Shown: positions 1-12,062 of the stretch, one piece after another
Position numbering within the stretch: the stretch's first letter is position 1
Layout of the letters: each line of letters begins with the position of its first letter
From: Rhyacophila brunnea
Lineage: Eukaryota > Arthropoda > Insecta > Trichoptera > Rhyacophilidae
Direction of reading: 5' to 3'
DNA: 64,000 bases
Assembly: GCA_022495005.1 (NCBI GenBank)
Contig: JAGYXB010000508.1
Coordinates: forward strand, 620,001 to 684,000
Notes under the pieces: model-generated
Seen by the model: only the letters and a program-made list of their open reading frames with translations
Told to the model about the DNA's origin: nothing
The model's database searches: none
Position numbers and translations under genes: made by a program

Positions 1-215
1 GCTACAAGTGCTGTATCTTTATAGTGTTTTCTTCTTCTTTTGGTGCCATCTTCTATCAAAGGGTTGGGAGCCAAATTGGAATTGGGGTTGACCTCTTCAT
101 CCTAACCCAATCGTATCAAATCCCTAACACCTTGGATATTGAACTACTTACGGAGATTGCGTAGCCAAGAAAATCCTTTTCAATATTTATACTCGTCTGC
201 GGTCTTCTACCTTTC
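1..215 (-). pseudogene. Non-LTR retrotransposon (LINE) C-terminal remnant
   Basis: Read on the minus strand, part of this stretch translates to SWLRNLRK followed by a stop and then FNIQGVRDLIRLG. This is the style of the extreme C-terminus of insect LINE polyproteins, where a basic stretch precedes SWLRNLR. The reading frame is broken by at least one stop and by a probable frameshift upstream of SWLRNLR. A (GAA)n-like run near position 35 (minus sense) fits a LINE 3' tail. No reverse-transcriptase catalytic motif is present, so this is a 5'-truncated dead copy. The clade cannot be fixed from so short a piece. Confidence 0.5.
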
Positions 216-229
216 CATTCATTATGAGC

Positions 230-535
230 TGAAGTAGTTTATACTTGTCATTGCCGAAAGTATGGTCAAATTTACATGACGATGTTTTAAGTTATCTACT
301 GTTTGAGATAATAATATCAATCGTAACATTGTGAAGTAGTTTATACTTGTCATTGCCGAAAGTATGGTCAAATTTACATGACGATGTTTTAAGTTATCTA
401 CTGTTTGAGATAATAATATCAATCGTAACATTGTGAAGTAGTTTATACTTGTCATTGCCGAAAGTATGGTCAAATTTACATGACGATGTTGTAAGTTATC
501 TACTGTTTGCGATAATAATATCAATCGTAACATTG
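230..535. repeat. Tandem repeat, three copies of 102 bp
   Basis: Three head-to-tail copies start at 230, 332 and 434 with the phrase TGAAGTAGTTTATACTTG. They differ at only a few positions, mostly in the third copy. Because 102 is a multiple of three, the minus strand stays open and yields a 34-residue unit repeated three times. This open frame is a by-product of the repeat and I do not call it a gene. Confidence 0.95.
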
Positions 536-554
536 TTTCAAGTCAAACACTAAT

Positions 555-982
555 AATTTGGTAGTTAATAATTTACTATTTCTTTTATTCAACGAATAAT
601 TCACAAGATTTAAGAATATATCATTCTGATTATTGAACATATATAATTTTGAAAAACACTTTCTGAGATAATATATTATAACCAATAGAAAAAATCTTTT
701 TTGAAAAAAAGTAAGTCACCCCGACGGGGAATTAAACCCTGTATCTCCCGAGTTTACGCCTCATCCGTCGCATTTATCCATTATGCTACGGCGTGACATA
801 CTAATAGCGACAAATTTTAACTATTGGTCAATTCTAATACCTACTCATCAGCGTTCTTCCAAATTTGGGAGATACAGGCTTCGATTCCCCGTCGGGGTGA
901 CTTACTTTTTTTTATTTTATTGGTTATAATATACTCTCTCAGAAAGTGTTTTTCAAAATTATATATGTTCAATTTGGTAGTT
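555..982. mobile_element. Foldback pair of tRNA-derived SINEs with 12 bp flanking direct repeats
   Basis: A minus-strand SINE (580-800) and a partial plus-strand copy (about 866-975) face each other around a 65 bp spacer. The minus copy has a tRNA-like head at 715-798. It starts GTCACGCC, ends GGGGTGAC, has a box-B-like GGTTTAATTCC, and is followed by a body containing TTCTATTGGTTATAATATA and a tail ending GTTGAATAAAAGA. The plus copy lacks the first part of the head. The 12-mer AATTTGGTAGTT occurs at both 555-566 and 971-982, just outside the pair. This fits a target-site duplication around a single composite insertion. Confidence 0.75.
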
Positions 983-1051
983 GTTTAATAAAAATCCAAC
1001 TATTTTCCATATTATAAAGTAATCATAATTAATTAAGTTCTTTGACTTACT

Positions 1052-1537
1052 ATTCATTCATATAAGTAACCTTTTTAGGTTGTCACTCCTATTGCAGAGT
1101 ATGAACTGAGAAGAACTTTACTTAATCATAGAATTGACTTGAATATTTTATTTAATCGCAGTTCAAAACGACACTGAGCATAGGTATTATAATATGCGCA
1201 TTTACTAAGTAAGTACCTAAGTACCCCGAGTAAACAGTAGCCCTCTTCAAAACGCCAAAAGAACTCACTAAGTCTTGCCCGAACATATTTAAGAATTCAT
1301 TCATATAAGTAACCTTTTTAGGTTGTCACTCCTATTGCAGAGTATGAACTGAGAAGAACTTTACTTAATCATAGAATTGACTTGAATATTTTATTTAATC
1401 GCAGTTCAAAACGACACTGAGCATAGGTATTATAATATGCGCATTTACTAAGTAAGTACCTAAGTACCCCGAGTAAACAGTAGCCCTCTTCAAAACGCCA
1501 AAAGAACTCACTAAGTCTTGCCCGAACATATTTAAGA
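1052..1537. repeat. Perfect tandem duplication of a 243 bp unit
   Basis: Units 1052-1294 and 1295-1537 begin with ATTCATTCATATAAGTAACC and end with GAACATATTTAAGA. I see no base difference between them. The unit holds no recognisable gene or transposon end. Complete identity means a very recent duplication or an assembly artefact. Confidence 0.95.
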
Positions 1538-1539
1538 AG

Positions 1540-1913
1540 CACTTGAAACTTTTAAGAAAAATCTAGATTACAAAGCTCTCTTTGCTTCGCTTTAAAATTC
1601 CTTGTCTTTTCTCAAGTGCGCGGTGTGTGGATGGTTTTTTTTTTTAATTTTGATTCATAGAATTCGAGCGATTTTATTATGACTCATAATTCAAATAAAC
1701 ATATACTCACGCTTTATTCATAATTTAAATATGTATGTATTATATTATAATTTAAAATTCTTAGCCATTTTAAATGGTAACAGTCAATTCTTAAACAAAT
1801 ATTTTTTCTAGAGTTTTAAACGGGAAAATTTATAAAATTAGTATGTAATATTCCGGCTTCAATAAATAATCGAGAGTATAATTTTCTTTAAGATTATTTT
1901 TTTGGGCACGAAA
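1540..1913. other. Unassigned AT-rich sequence
   Basis: No gene, RNA or repeat end is recognised. A short GC-normal patch lies at 1590-1635 and the rest is low-complexity AT. Confidence 0.5.
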
Positions 1914-1915
1914 AG

Positions 1916-2081
1916 GGTTTACGGGAAGCCAGGCGGGAAACGCGCCAATTTTCATAGCCGATTTTGGCAAAATTCATGGATTCAAGAATGAAAACCTAAT
2001 CTAACCGAACTTAACACATAATCTAGTATATCGGCTATTTTCAAAATTGTTTGCCGCTGGCTTCCCTTAAACTGACAAGCT
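1916..2081. mobile_element. MITE of the GGTACAAG/GGGAAGCCAG family, copy 1
   Basis: The left arm GGGAAGCCAGGCGGGAAA and the right arm TTGCCGCTGGCTTCCCTT are inverted repeats. Inner arms (CATAGCCGATTTTGGCAAAA and ATCGGCTATTTTCAAAAT) continue the foldback. The loop holds CCTAATCTAACCGAACTTAA. There is no coding capacity. Related copies lie at 2544, 34118 and 59429. Confidence 0.75.
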
Positions 2082-2543
2082 TTGTTTTTTGTATTAGTTG
2101 AAAATTTCTTATTGAAGCAAATAAAACCGATTCAGATCTATATTTAATTAGGTGTAATACGTCATAATATTACGATTTAATGAGTTGTAAGTATTTAATA
2201 AATTACATTCTTAGTTTAAATGAACATCGCTGAATATATTGTTACATATTAACTAATGATGATACTTTCTTATGTCAAGAATAATATGAAAAGCTTACAA
2301 AAAATAGTACTTACTGAAAGAGAAATTTTCTTCTAAGCCCAGGAAATCAAATACCAGTCAGTACCTATACCTACATCAAAATTCAACATAATTGTTTTTT
2401 TACAGAACTGTATTTTTGTCGTTTTTGTAGAATTTTTATATAGTTATTAAGTATTTATTTTATATGTGTAGGTATTGTTGTTATGTTTTATTTTATATTA
2501 CTAAATCATATTTTTTATTAATTATACTACATTATAATATATC

Positions 2544-2713
2544 GGTACAAGTCTGTTTACTGGAAACCAAGCGGAAACATTGACAATTTTTATAGACGAT
2601 TTCGGCAAAATTCATGAATTCAAGAATGATAACCCAACTTAACCTAACAAATAATCCAGTACATCGGCTATTTTCAAAATTTGTTTGCCGCTGGCTTCCA
2701 CTAAATAAACAAA
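2544..2713. mobile_element. MITE of the GGTACAAG family, copy 2
   Basis: It starts GGTACAAGTCTGTTTACTGG and ends near GCTGGCTTCCACTAAATAAA. The loop holds AACTTAACCTAACAAATAAT. It is a more decayed relative of the copies at 34118 and 59429. Confidence 0.7.
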
Positions 2714-2719
2714 AACCTA

Positions 2720-5310
2720 TATATTATGTTTTAATTATTTATCTACCTAAAAAGATCTTCAAATACTCAAATTCAAGCAGGACGCACTATCACTCATCTG
2801 TCACAGATTGAATTAAATTCCCATATGTTTTAGCTTTTCTTGTGCTTTGGTTTTAGTTGAATGACTTCCCTACGCTCCATTGTACCATCAAGTTATTATT
2901 AGGAATATACCCACACGTATTTCGAGTGCCTATGTGTAACCACTATCTTTACAGACAAAGCTTAATTGGAAAATGTAAGCTTCTGCCATTAAATAAAAAT
3001 AAATAAATAATTTATGACTCACTTAAGAGTACTTAAGATTACCTATGAATTGTCTGAAAAACAGATTGAAATAGCCGTCTGATAAAATAACAACTAAATA
3101 AATGGCGCATAAATGTTTACAGAAATTAATAATTAGATACTATTACATAATTAAATTGTTTTAAATTCTTGTTGGGTCAACTAAACTATAAATAAAGATT
3201 TGTCATAAAATTATGTTATAATTATAGAGAAATCTCCAAAATTTTATATTTTACTATTTAGTATTTAGCAAAACCTTTAATATATAATACCTATATACAT
3301 AGGTATATTTTATAAATATGCCCGTAATTGCAAATTTTAAATTTGAAAAATAAACTAACACGAAAATAATGGAATCGTTTATTTCAATTGGGCAGTGAAA
3401 GAAAACAAATAATCGGATACTCTCATAATAGTTTGACAGATGCTTACAGTGCAGTAGTAGCGTATCGAGTATATAGAAACTGTTGAAAGTATTAAACGAT
3501 CTTACAATTTATTAATTTGTGACTGATTGACAACAAGGTAAGGCAGTAATAAAGTCTAAATATGATATTAATAAAAATAATTATTTATATTGCAAAATTA
3601 ACCACCTTCAATAATGTTGACAGGTGGCACCTCCGCCTGGTATTTTTTTCTAGTATCATGGAATTGACACGGAAGTTTGTTTTGAAACCATTTATTATGT
3701 GTTGGTATATTAATGTTTGCCAAAATAGGTCGATGTCTATCCACAGGCATCAGGACTAGATATTTCCTGACCTATAAGAATTCAATACTATCAAAAAAAT
3801 GTTGTTAAGTTTGTACATACATTTCACGAGAAACTTAGTAAGTGCAGTATACAAATAAAAATTATATCTATAATGCAAGATTCATTTATTTATTTATTTC
3901 GGCTATAAAATGTTCAATATCTTTTTATTCCATATAGATATTATTATTATGTATTTTATAATATGTTCTCCGTGATATCAACCTCTTTCATCCCATTTCA
4001 ACCGTAGTAATAGGTGATCAAGTAACTCAACCTTCGCACGAATAAGGTTGAAACCTCTACATAATATTACCTAATTATTAAACCTTGAGTAAAATTTAAA
4101 AGACTAAGTGTATCACTTTAGTAGGTATTGCTCAGTAGGTATATATGTAATACTAATAAACCACCGTGATTGACATAAATACGTCTTTAAAATCTTTATC
4201 ATGTATTTTTAAAATTTCAAGAATATTCTATCAGTATTATAAAAATCTTTTTTGTAATATTATTTTTTTTATATATTTCTTAGTTTGTTTGTCTCTCTTC
4301 CAAGAATTATTTTATTAAAGGCAAGATGCTCAAAGAAATTTAATTTAATCCTGAAAATTAAATTCCTCATAATATTCAATACGCTTTGTGACTGACATGT
4401 GTCCTTAAAATGATGGATGTGTTTTTCGAATTGAAATTTGAAAAATAAATATCTAATAAATTATTTAATATACTCAAATACTACGTCGAAATAATGTTAT
4501 CATGAATGCTAACCATACTTGATTTATAATTTGCAACTTATATGTGCCAATATATTAAATTTATACTAGAAGGTAGTCACATAAGTAATATATATTGGAA
4601 ACTAATTTAATTCACATGTAGTTATAATGTATTTCAGTTTTCTATAAATAAACCACATTGTGATATCAACTTTGCAGTACAAAGGTATCGGTTTTAGTTT
4701 TGGGAAATTTGGGTGGTGTACCTACCTTCATATACATACTTTTATCGAATTCACATAAATCATATATAGATTTCCTTCCGAACGACGCTGGACAATAATA
4801 ATTTTAAACTCATACTCAGTGATGTTCAATCATCACTCGTAATGGATTATGTTTATATTTATATTATGCATATTATATTTTATTTCCATGTAGGTATATA
4901 TTTTTTGTAGTATTTACATTATATTTTTATTTTAGTAAATACTATGTATATATTAGTTACATAATATATAAAATAACATTTTGTATTAATTAATATCGCT
5001 CATTTTTCTAGTATTTATTTGGTTGCTATCCTCACGAACTAAAAAAAGTAACAATATGTTACCTTTTATAAGCGTATATTATTATTAATATTAATATAAA
5101 AATCTATAAGAATATAGTATGTAAGTATAGTTGTTATTATGTAGATTGCTAATATTTATAGCTATAAGAATAATTTATCTAATAGTGTAAACTCTATAAG
5201 AATGGAAGAAGATTCTGTAGTTGACTAAAATATTCAAACTACTGGCTTAAAATTGTGTATCGCATAGTAAAAAAAAAATCATCAATATCGGACATAACAG
5301 ATAGACTAAG
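2720..5310. other. Long gene-free AT-rich stretch
   Basis: I see no convincing exon, RNA gene or element boundary. The open frames here are short, use AT-rich codons and match nothing I recognise. Low-complexity AT runs dominate, for example 4860-5110. Confidence 0.5.
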
Positions 5311-5311
5311 T

Positions 5312-5694
5312 CTGTAGAAAGGAAAAAGGACGTAACCCTTAGTTTTTTTCAAAATTGGTTTTATTGGATAAGTGGGTAATAAATTTGTACACGACTAAAT
5401 AGACGTTGTGTCCAAAGAATTTAAGCTGCAAATGCCGATTTAACACGACTAAAATTTAGCTGGCAATTAAAAAAAATAAGAAGGAAATAAGGTGGGAAAA
5501 ATGACTAAACCATATTGTTTTGGTTTTTCTTTAATTAACTCAATAATTAATATCAGATTAAGAATATAATAACCAAATTATTAATTATCATGCACTTTCA
5601 GTTAAGTATATTTTACATTTTTCTATTTTGTATTAAAAACGTTTTTCTGCGTCTTATAAAATTTGATCACTTACGTCCTTTTTCTTTTCTACAC
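5312..5694. mobile_element. MITE-like element with about 24 bp terminal inverted repeats
   Basis: The left end CTGTAGAAAGGAAAAAGGAC and the inverted right end (5670-5694) agree in all but about two positions. The roughly 330 bp interior is AT-rich and non-coding. Flanking AGACTAAG and TCGACTAAA may preserve part of a longer inverted repeat. The superfamily is not clear because I cannot define a clean target duplication. Confidence 0.65.
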
Positions 5695-6400
5695 TCGACT
5701 AAAAACTATTTGTAAACCAATATGGAAGTACACAAAGTTATAAAATCTGTGTGAGACGCTAGTCTTACAAATAAATAGGTAAGATATCTACGATATCGTT
5801 TTGTAATACATTTTTCAACGTTTTCCCATTTTTTATTAAAGTAGTTAGCATTTTAAACTAAATGAAAAATCCTTCTTAGAAATGGCTTAAAAACTACGTC
5901 GTAAAACATCGATGTTCCCGTAACTTAAAATATATCTAAGAACAGATATATTATATTGAAAGAAAAAGAGTAAATTATAACAAAAATAAAAGTTTTAAAC
6001 TTCTGTTTTGCATAGCTAGATTTCCGAATGCACTGGTCTATGAAACATCCAATAAATAGTATGGTTTCGCTTCCGTAGCAGTTTCCGGTTTGCGAGCGGT
6101 TCGCTAAGATGTGCATCTACATGCATTCAACTTGCACCAGTTTCAAATGCATCCTGCAATCACGGCGTGCGCTCATTCAAAACAAGTATTCTTTTCAAAA
6201 GCCGTATCTACGCTTTCGCCAGGAATGTTTTCGATATTTTTTATAAAGATTTCTGAATAAAAAAACTTCCCGTATTCATAATAACCTATTTTATCCCTTT
6301 TCATCATACATCATTTATTTAACGTAATTATTACAACTTACTTATTAAATTTAAAGAAATCGTATTTTTTTTTATTCCTATTACTTACATAATAGCCACA
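5695..6400. other. Gene-free stretch with one GC-normal island
   Basis: Positions 6040-6230 are less AT-rich than the surroundings and rich in CpG and GCG words. I cannot assign an exon because no frame pairs convincingly with splice sites. The rest is AT-rich with no element seen. Confidence 0.4.
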
Positions 6401-6455
6401 ATGCAGTGAGTGAATTTCATACATATTTTATCTGTGTGATGTTCACTCACTGCAT
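6401..6455. ncRNA. Candidate pre-miRNA-like hairpin
   Basis: A 14 bp perfect stem (ATGCAGTGAGTGAA against TTCACTCACTGCAT) continues inward through TTTCATACA against TGTGTGATG, with two G-U pairs and one mismatch, to a 9-nt loop. The fold is about 23 bp long in 55 nt. This is seen directly in the sequence. That it is a transcribed precursor is an inference, and I do not recognise a known miRNA family. Confidence 0.35.
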
Positions 6456-6590
6456 CTCCAGAGGATTTCATTCATTTTTCGACGTTACTGTATATAAGAT
6501 TTTTGTGTTGTATCGAAATATGTATACTTTGTTGACTTTCCATTGATTTTCAAACAGTTTAATTGGTGCATATAATTATCTAGTGGGTAC

Positions 6591-6960
6591 CAGTAGCCAA
6601 TGGTGGAGGTAGGCTCTTGCTATCCACCATAAATAGTGCACATTAAAGTTTGTCAGTCATACGTATTTGTTTTCATTGAAATAATACTACAATTTTCAGA
6701 TGGCGTTGGTTAGTTTTTAAAATTCAATTGAACCCTGCAAACACCAAGTCATAATAGATAATAGTCAAAAAATGCTCGTCTATCTATAAAATATCTAAAA
6801 TGTTGCAATCAAATCATTCATAACTTTGAATATTTTATAGATATAATAATATTATTTGTTATCTATTATAGTTTGGTTTAGGCGAGGTTTAATGAATTTA
6901 AAAAAATGAACCAACAATATGTGTAGTTTGTTAACAGCCTACCTCCACCCTTCGCTACTG
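6591..6960. mobile_element. hAT-type MITE of the CAGTGGCGAAGGGTG family
   Basis: The ends CAGTAGCCAATGGTGGAGGT and (inverted) CAGTAGCGAAGGGTGGAGGT are matching terminal inverted repeats. The flanks GTGGGTAC and TTAGATAC could be a decayed 8 bp target duplication (5 of 8 match). The interior is AT-rich, carries a second weaker inverted repeat (6780-6840) and does not code. Confidence 0.65.
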
Positions 6961-7572
6961 TTAGATACTATACCAATTTTCATTCACCATAACATACTAT
7001 TAATTAGCATTAGTCCAGTACTCATTGGGGTTACCGTATAACCCCAGAGTTAACGTTACGCTATGTAGTCGTGGTTACCTACCCAATCACTATCCATGCG
7101 CAAGGTTAAACTTGGTACTCTAACGAGAACCGCATCAGTCAACATGCTGTTGCCCAGCATTAATTAAATTACTGTATAATTTGGTTGATGTTGAAAATGT
7201 TGCTAAATGAAGTACCTATAATAAATAATATGGCACTCCACTGAATCAATATTAGATTCACATAAACATTATTTGTTTCCTTATTAGATGCTTAGTTGCA
7301 CAACACGTCGGAAACATAGGTAATATTAAAAAATATATGTTTATTAATATAATCTGCACTGAAACGAAATTTCGGCATGATTAGTGATAGCATATTCAAT
7401 AACACAGTACATTTGAATAATAATTCGTTTATAAAATTTACAATATAAAAATACATGTTGGACAAACGATCAATAAAAGCAGTATTAATTCGAGCAAATT
7501 ATGAGTCGAAACTAAATAAAAATAAATAAAATAAAATAATAAATAATGCACAATATATGAAGTTTGATTTGA
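6961..7572. other. Gene-free stretch
   Basis: There is a short perfect inverted repeat GGGGTTA/TAACCCC at 7027-7045 and simple (AATA)n-like runs near 7515-7550. No gene is seen. Confidence 0.45.
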
Positions 7573-7715
7573 GTTGAAAATGTCCCACTATGGCGGACGA
7601 AACCGTTCCAGATATAATTAATAAAAGTGAAAAATGCACTGTAAAAAATTGTGTTTTATTAAATTAAATTAATAATACAATGCATTCTACCTTGAATTGA
7701 CACAACACAATAAAA
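7573..7715 (+). repeat. GTCC-hairpin/GAAAC repeat family, copy A
   Basis: This copy has AGTTGAAAATGTCCCACTAT, then GGCGGACGAAACCGTTCC, an AAAAGTG block, TTGTGTTTTATTAAATTAAA, and TTGAATTGACA near the 3' end. Related copies are at 12336, 17050, 21192, 48141 and (3' part) 34610, all on the plus strand. GTCC pairs with GGAC in a short hairpin followed by GAAAC. It may be a retroelement end, but no coding part is attached. Confidence 0.7.
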
Positions 7716-9983
7716 GAAATATACATATAGCTTGGGTTTATATCATTTTCAGTGAACATATTTACCTAAAAAAATCTCTTACAATACCTAAGTGAATTTA
7801 GTGTTCCAAAGTATGTAAATTCAATAAAGAGTGCTATATTCTGAAATTTGGCGTAGTCTTCGTTGAATAAAATAATTTCCTTAGTGTAAGTATGTTATTA
7901 TGTATTTTTAATTTATAATAAATAAATAAATAATACTAATAATTATTATTCATTTATTTTCTTCTCAATTCAGTCAACGATATTACCACCTTTTGTCTGA
8001 TAGATGTATCATAAATTAAAATATTTTATCAAGACAATCATATCATATTCTAATAAGTATTCTTATACTCAGTCAAAAATACCGAAATTCACAAAATAAT
8101 CTCTCGACAAGATACTATTTTTAATACGTGTTATTCGATACTGCATATAGATAGAAGAAATTATTTGGTATCACTGAAGAAGAAAGCCTCCGAAATATTT
8201 TATAATACATAATTATTATCATTTATTGTAAAAATATGATTTTATGATCATATTCCAAAAGGTTATTATTTTACAAAGACAACAGGCTTGTCAATCAATA
8301 TAATATGCCATGGGAATTCATATTTTTCAAAATAAATATGATTTTAGATATTATGATTAGTTGTGTTATTTAATCTTCGGTTAATAAGATACAATGAATT
8401 TAATTATTGTCTGTTATTTTAAATTACATAAATATACCTATATGTGTTATCTTTTTTAAATATCTATGTGAATATTACCTGTCTCATACTATCGCATTTG
8501 CGCAACTGTTCTTAACAGTTAATACTTCAGCACGTTTCTGTTATTATCATTGTTCCAAATTAACATGAAAACCATTTCATATGCAAGGCGATTATCTACA
8601 ATAATTGGTAAATTCGTAATACGGAAAAAATTTAAGTTGGTAGACATACGTGTGAAATACGTCTGAATTTGTTCAAATTCGGGTATATTCATGCCGGAGT
8701 ATTTATTTTTTTTCACCCGAATCTCGAAATGCTCAAAATTTTATATTGAAATGTCAAACAACATAACCTACAATTTTCTTAGTCATATCATTGCAGCATG
8801 TAGTAAAATAATTAATATGTTACTACTAGTCACTCGATATTTGACAGCTCTCGGGTAACATTAAATTGAGGCGGAGGACGTGACCCGTGACATAGAATAA
8901 TTTTCAAAATCTCGCATCTCAATTTTCAATACGTAATTGACGTACTCTATCTCGCTCTAAAAGTTGACATGGCCAAGAGGAGGCTGTGAAAAGAGCACTT
9001 TTTCACAGTTCAGACGGTCAGCTTATTGTAGAAATTAACTTCCTGAATACATAAAGTGATATGATAATATATATTTATCACATTTAGCTCTTTTTGGATG
9101 TTAAGTGATATGTTAAAATAGCATGGCAGACACTTTAGGCTCACTTGCCAAAGCCGAATATTGTCAAACATAGCCAATAATAATTCAAGACTATTTGTGC
9201 GCGCTCTATCTACCGAAATTTTACATAATTTAATGGTTCCTCCAAGATTCAGAATCAAATAACTAAATAAATATAATGTCGAATTCTATTTTATAATAGT
9301 TTTCTAATTACAATGAATTAAATTCTTAAGAATTTTAATAGAACTGTGTAAAAATCGACATAACTAGATGTTGATTCAAGAACGAATGTATGGAATTTAA
9401 ATCATTTCAATTATTACACTAATATTTTTATAGAACTAGTAATATCATTCTACATTCACACAAAATATTTTAAATTTTGTAAGCGTGAATGGGCGAGCCT
9501 CAATATGGGAGAGCATATTTATTTATCTTAAAAGTTAAGACACCCATTCATTCTTAAATGGGAACATCACGATATATTCCACACATCTTCGCTAAAAGGT
9601 AAGATGCATTTAATGTTTATGTAGGTTCCGATTTCCACGGGATTTATTATTTTTATCTGATGTGGGTATACAGACTCGGACATTTCCGGCATTTCCTATC
9701 TTAAGTGTAGACCAAAATACATTTGTACAGTATTTACACTTAACATGTTCTATTTATAGCTATAGATGTTGCTTATACTATCAATGAATGGATCGTGTTG
9801 CATTTATATAAAGACGCAGATAAATACCTAATATAATAATATTTTCTAATATAGTAGATCATAATATTATTATACATATGTCTTTAGCGGTGTTCTAATT
9901 TTAAAATATAATTTTGAAGTCAAAAATGATGACACGACAGATGAAAAAAACAAATAAAATTTGTGTGTTCTGTCATTCGTATT
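7716..9983. other. Gene-free AT-rich stretch
   Basis: No exon or element boundary is recognised. There is a (TAAA)n run near 7915 and a short hairpin CTGTGAAAA/TTTTTCACAG near 8985-9010. The patch 8850-8990 is somewhat richer in GC but has no assignable function. Confidence 0.45.
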
Positions 9984-10148
9984 ACAGACCTACAAACTTA
10001 TCTGAAGAATGGGATGAGGAGGAGGAGTCAGTGTCGAAAACTATCCAATCAAGACTCGTAACTGGACAAAATCTGACATTCTAATGACGTCATATGGTAG
10101 TTTGTAGTTCCATTTTTGGCCATTCTACAGATAAGTTTGTAGGTCTAT
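9984..10148. mobile_element. Short MITE with about 25 bp terminal inverted repeats (Tc1/mariner-like candidate)
   Basis: The ends AGACCTACAAACTTATCTG and (inverted) the same word at 10128-10146 are identical over at least 19 bases and stay similar through AGAATGG. The element is about 165 bp and non-coding. TA at both borders would fit a Tc1/mariner target, but TA is common here. Confidence 0.75.
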
Positions 10149-10149
10149 A

Positions 10150-11435
10150 CGTGCATATTAGATTATGTGGTGGTTGCTTAAAATGATTATGAATATTTTG
10201 CAAAATATGAAAAAGATTTATTTGAAGGTTTTAGAAGAAATTTTGTCCATTTGGATGACTTCAATAATTATTAATTGTGGAAATAATACTTTTCAATTAC
10301 CAAGACAATATTTTACTAGGCAGAGGTAAAAATATGATGGAACCAGGTACCTACCAACATTATAGCGGGAGGTAAGGCAATATTTTTTGTTATTTTAGAT
10401 CCTAAAAATGCCAGCATACATTTTATAATAATTAAGAAGAATTTAAAATCATTTCGTTCATCCTTGCATGAATTATGCATTATCATTGTCACAGCTGTTT
10501 ATAGGTACAAGCAGACAAAAATAAAATCAAAATATCATCATTTTTAAATTGTGCGGATTAAGTGATATAACTATATTAAACAATATTTAGTCCGTACCCA
10601 TGCAATATTATGCTTTTGTTTCATTTTAATTAATGAAGTAATTATTGTATCAACATTATTTTTTGTAGCAATCACCTTTCTTCGAAATGACTTCAATGCA
10701 CGCGTGACCGACTGCATTTCATATTATACTTTGTCTTATTCCAATTACAAACTATCATTTCGCCTCTCATTCTAACTCATGGGTATAACATAAACTGTTA
10801 TGAATGAAGAGAACATATTAATAATATTACTAAATAATACGATCGCTCGGATAAATGCATCATTGTATCTAGTACAATTTGTAGAACATGAGGGATTATG
10901 AAAATATATATCTCCTAATATCAATAAAACTTTATTGGTATGATAATATGCATATTAATAAAAATCTTATTTTAATGATTTTATTTATTTATTTTTCAGC
11001 TACGTATATAATATTAATAATAATAGAATGATGCTTCCGATTATATATCGTCTACCTTTCGTTATTTGACGTATATTTGTGTATTTGTCGGCAAGTGCTT
11101 TGTAAAGCTCAAGCTCAAAGCTAAAGAAGTTGTAATAAACTGATACATTTTGATAATGATTAGTGATTCCGATTATATTACAGTTGTATTAAAACACGTT
11201 TTCATTCATAATTAATTGCTATATTATTATTAGAACACTTCGACAGAGTTCACGCAGAGAATACTATTTATTTAACATTAATGAATGTTTAATTTTCAAA
11301 ATGATTTTAATACACCGCGACTATTACACTATGGTGGTAATGCATTCGGTATTACTCAAACAGTGTTCCTCAGTGATGACGGATGCGCCTTCAATAATGA
11401 AAATAGTGGTGATTCTATTGACCGAGCCTAAACAA
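10150..11435. other. Gene-free stretch
   Basis: AT-rich, with no supported gene or repeat. Confidence 0.4.
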
Positions 11436-11439
11436 AAAC

Positions 11440-11667
11440 TAATCATACGTTCGAGTTGGAATATCACGCCGTGGGTCTCAGGTTCGAATCCTGAGTCTGA
11501 CAAGCACACATACTGTTTTTCAATTTGTGTGAGTCAGGGTATGGACCTAATAGGTTGAGCAAGTGGCTGACACCCATTTCTCGTAAAAAAACAAAATCTG
11601 GTAATACAAACCTCTACTCTGTGGAGGCCCATATATGATCATATTAGGATCGGACATGGTTGGGAAA
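11440..11667 (+). mobile_element. tRNA-derived SINE, family 1, 5'-damaged copy
   Basis: A box-B-like GGTTCGAATCC sits in the head at 11480. It is followed by the family body: CAAGCACACATACTG, TTTTTCAATTTGTGTGAG, GGACCTAATAGGTTGAGCAA and a tail with GATCATATTAGGATCGGACA. The first part of the tRNA-like head is degraded. The best-preserved relative is at 21892-22137. Confidence 0.85.
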
Positions 11668-12062
11668 TAAAAGATAAAAGACACATGAATAAATGATTTA
11701 ATGAAACTAGTTGTGATGCCAATAATTAACATTGTTCGTCTAACTGATAATATGCTTAGGGAAAACCAGAAGTAGGTTTTGCTAACATACAGTTTTCTTT
11801 GTGCGAAATACAAAGGTAGTGGTCAATATTTTTTAGATAATTTATTATAAAATATAGTTAACTACCTATATTATGTTTAAATATTGTAGCTATACTGAAA
11901 AGCAAGATGATGGTATAACGCGTCATAGGTTAGTTCATAATATGAAAATTAAGGTTCTACTATGCGTTGTACTCAAAGAAAACAGTTTCATGTAGGTAAC
12001 CGGACAATACTACCTCTCCTTAGTAGTATAGCTCTGATCTTGGTATCTAATTAATTAATTAA
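11668..12062. other. Gene-free stretch
   Basis: Nothing recognisable beyond AT-rich sequence. Confidence 0.4.

Noticed and set aside
222..533. 103-residue open frame with three 34-residue repeats
   Set aside because: It exists only because the underlying 102 bp DNA tandem repeat has a length divisible by three. There is no independent sign of coding.
715..798. Possible functional tRNA gene (minus strand)
   Set aside because: The head pairs imperfectly, the T-stem has mismatches and it is followed by a SINE body shared with 28699-28901, so it is the SINE head.
8160..8215. Second hammerhead-like motif (CACTGAAGAAGAAAGCCTCC, then GAAAT)
   Set aside because: The stem II bases do not pair convincingly and GAAAC is not intact. 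It is probably chance.
11301..11558. 85-residue open frame on plus
   Set aside because: It runs through the head of a SINE and is an accidental frame.
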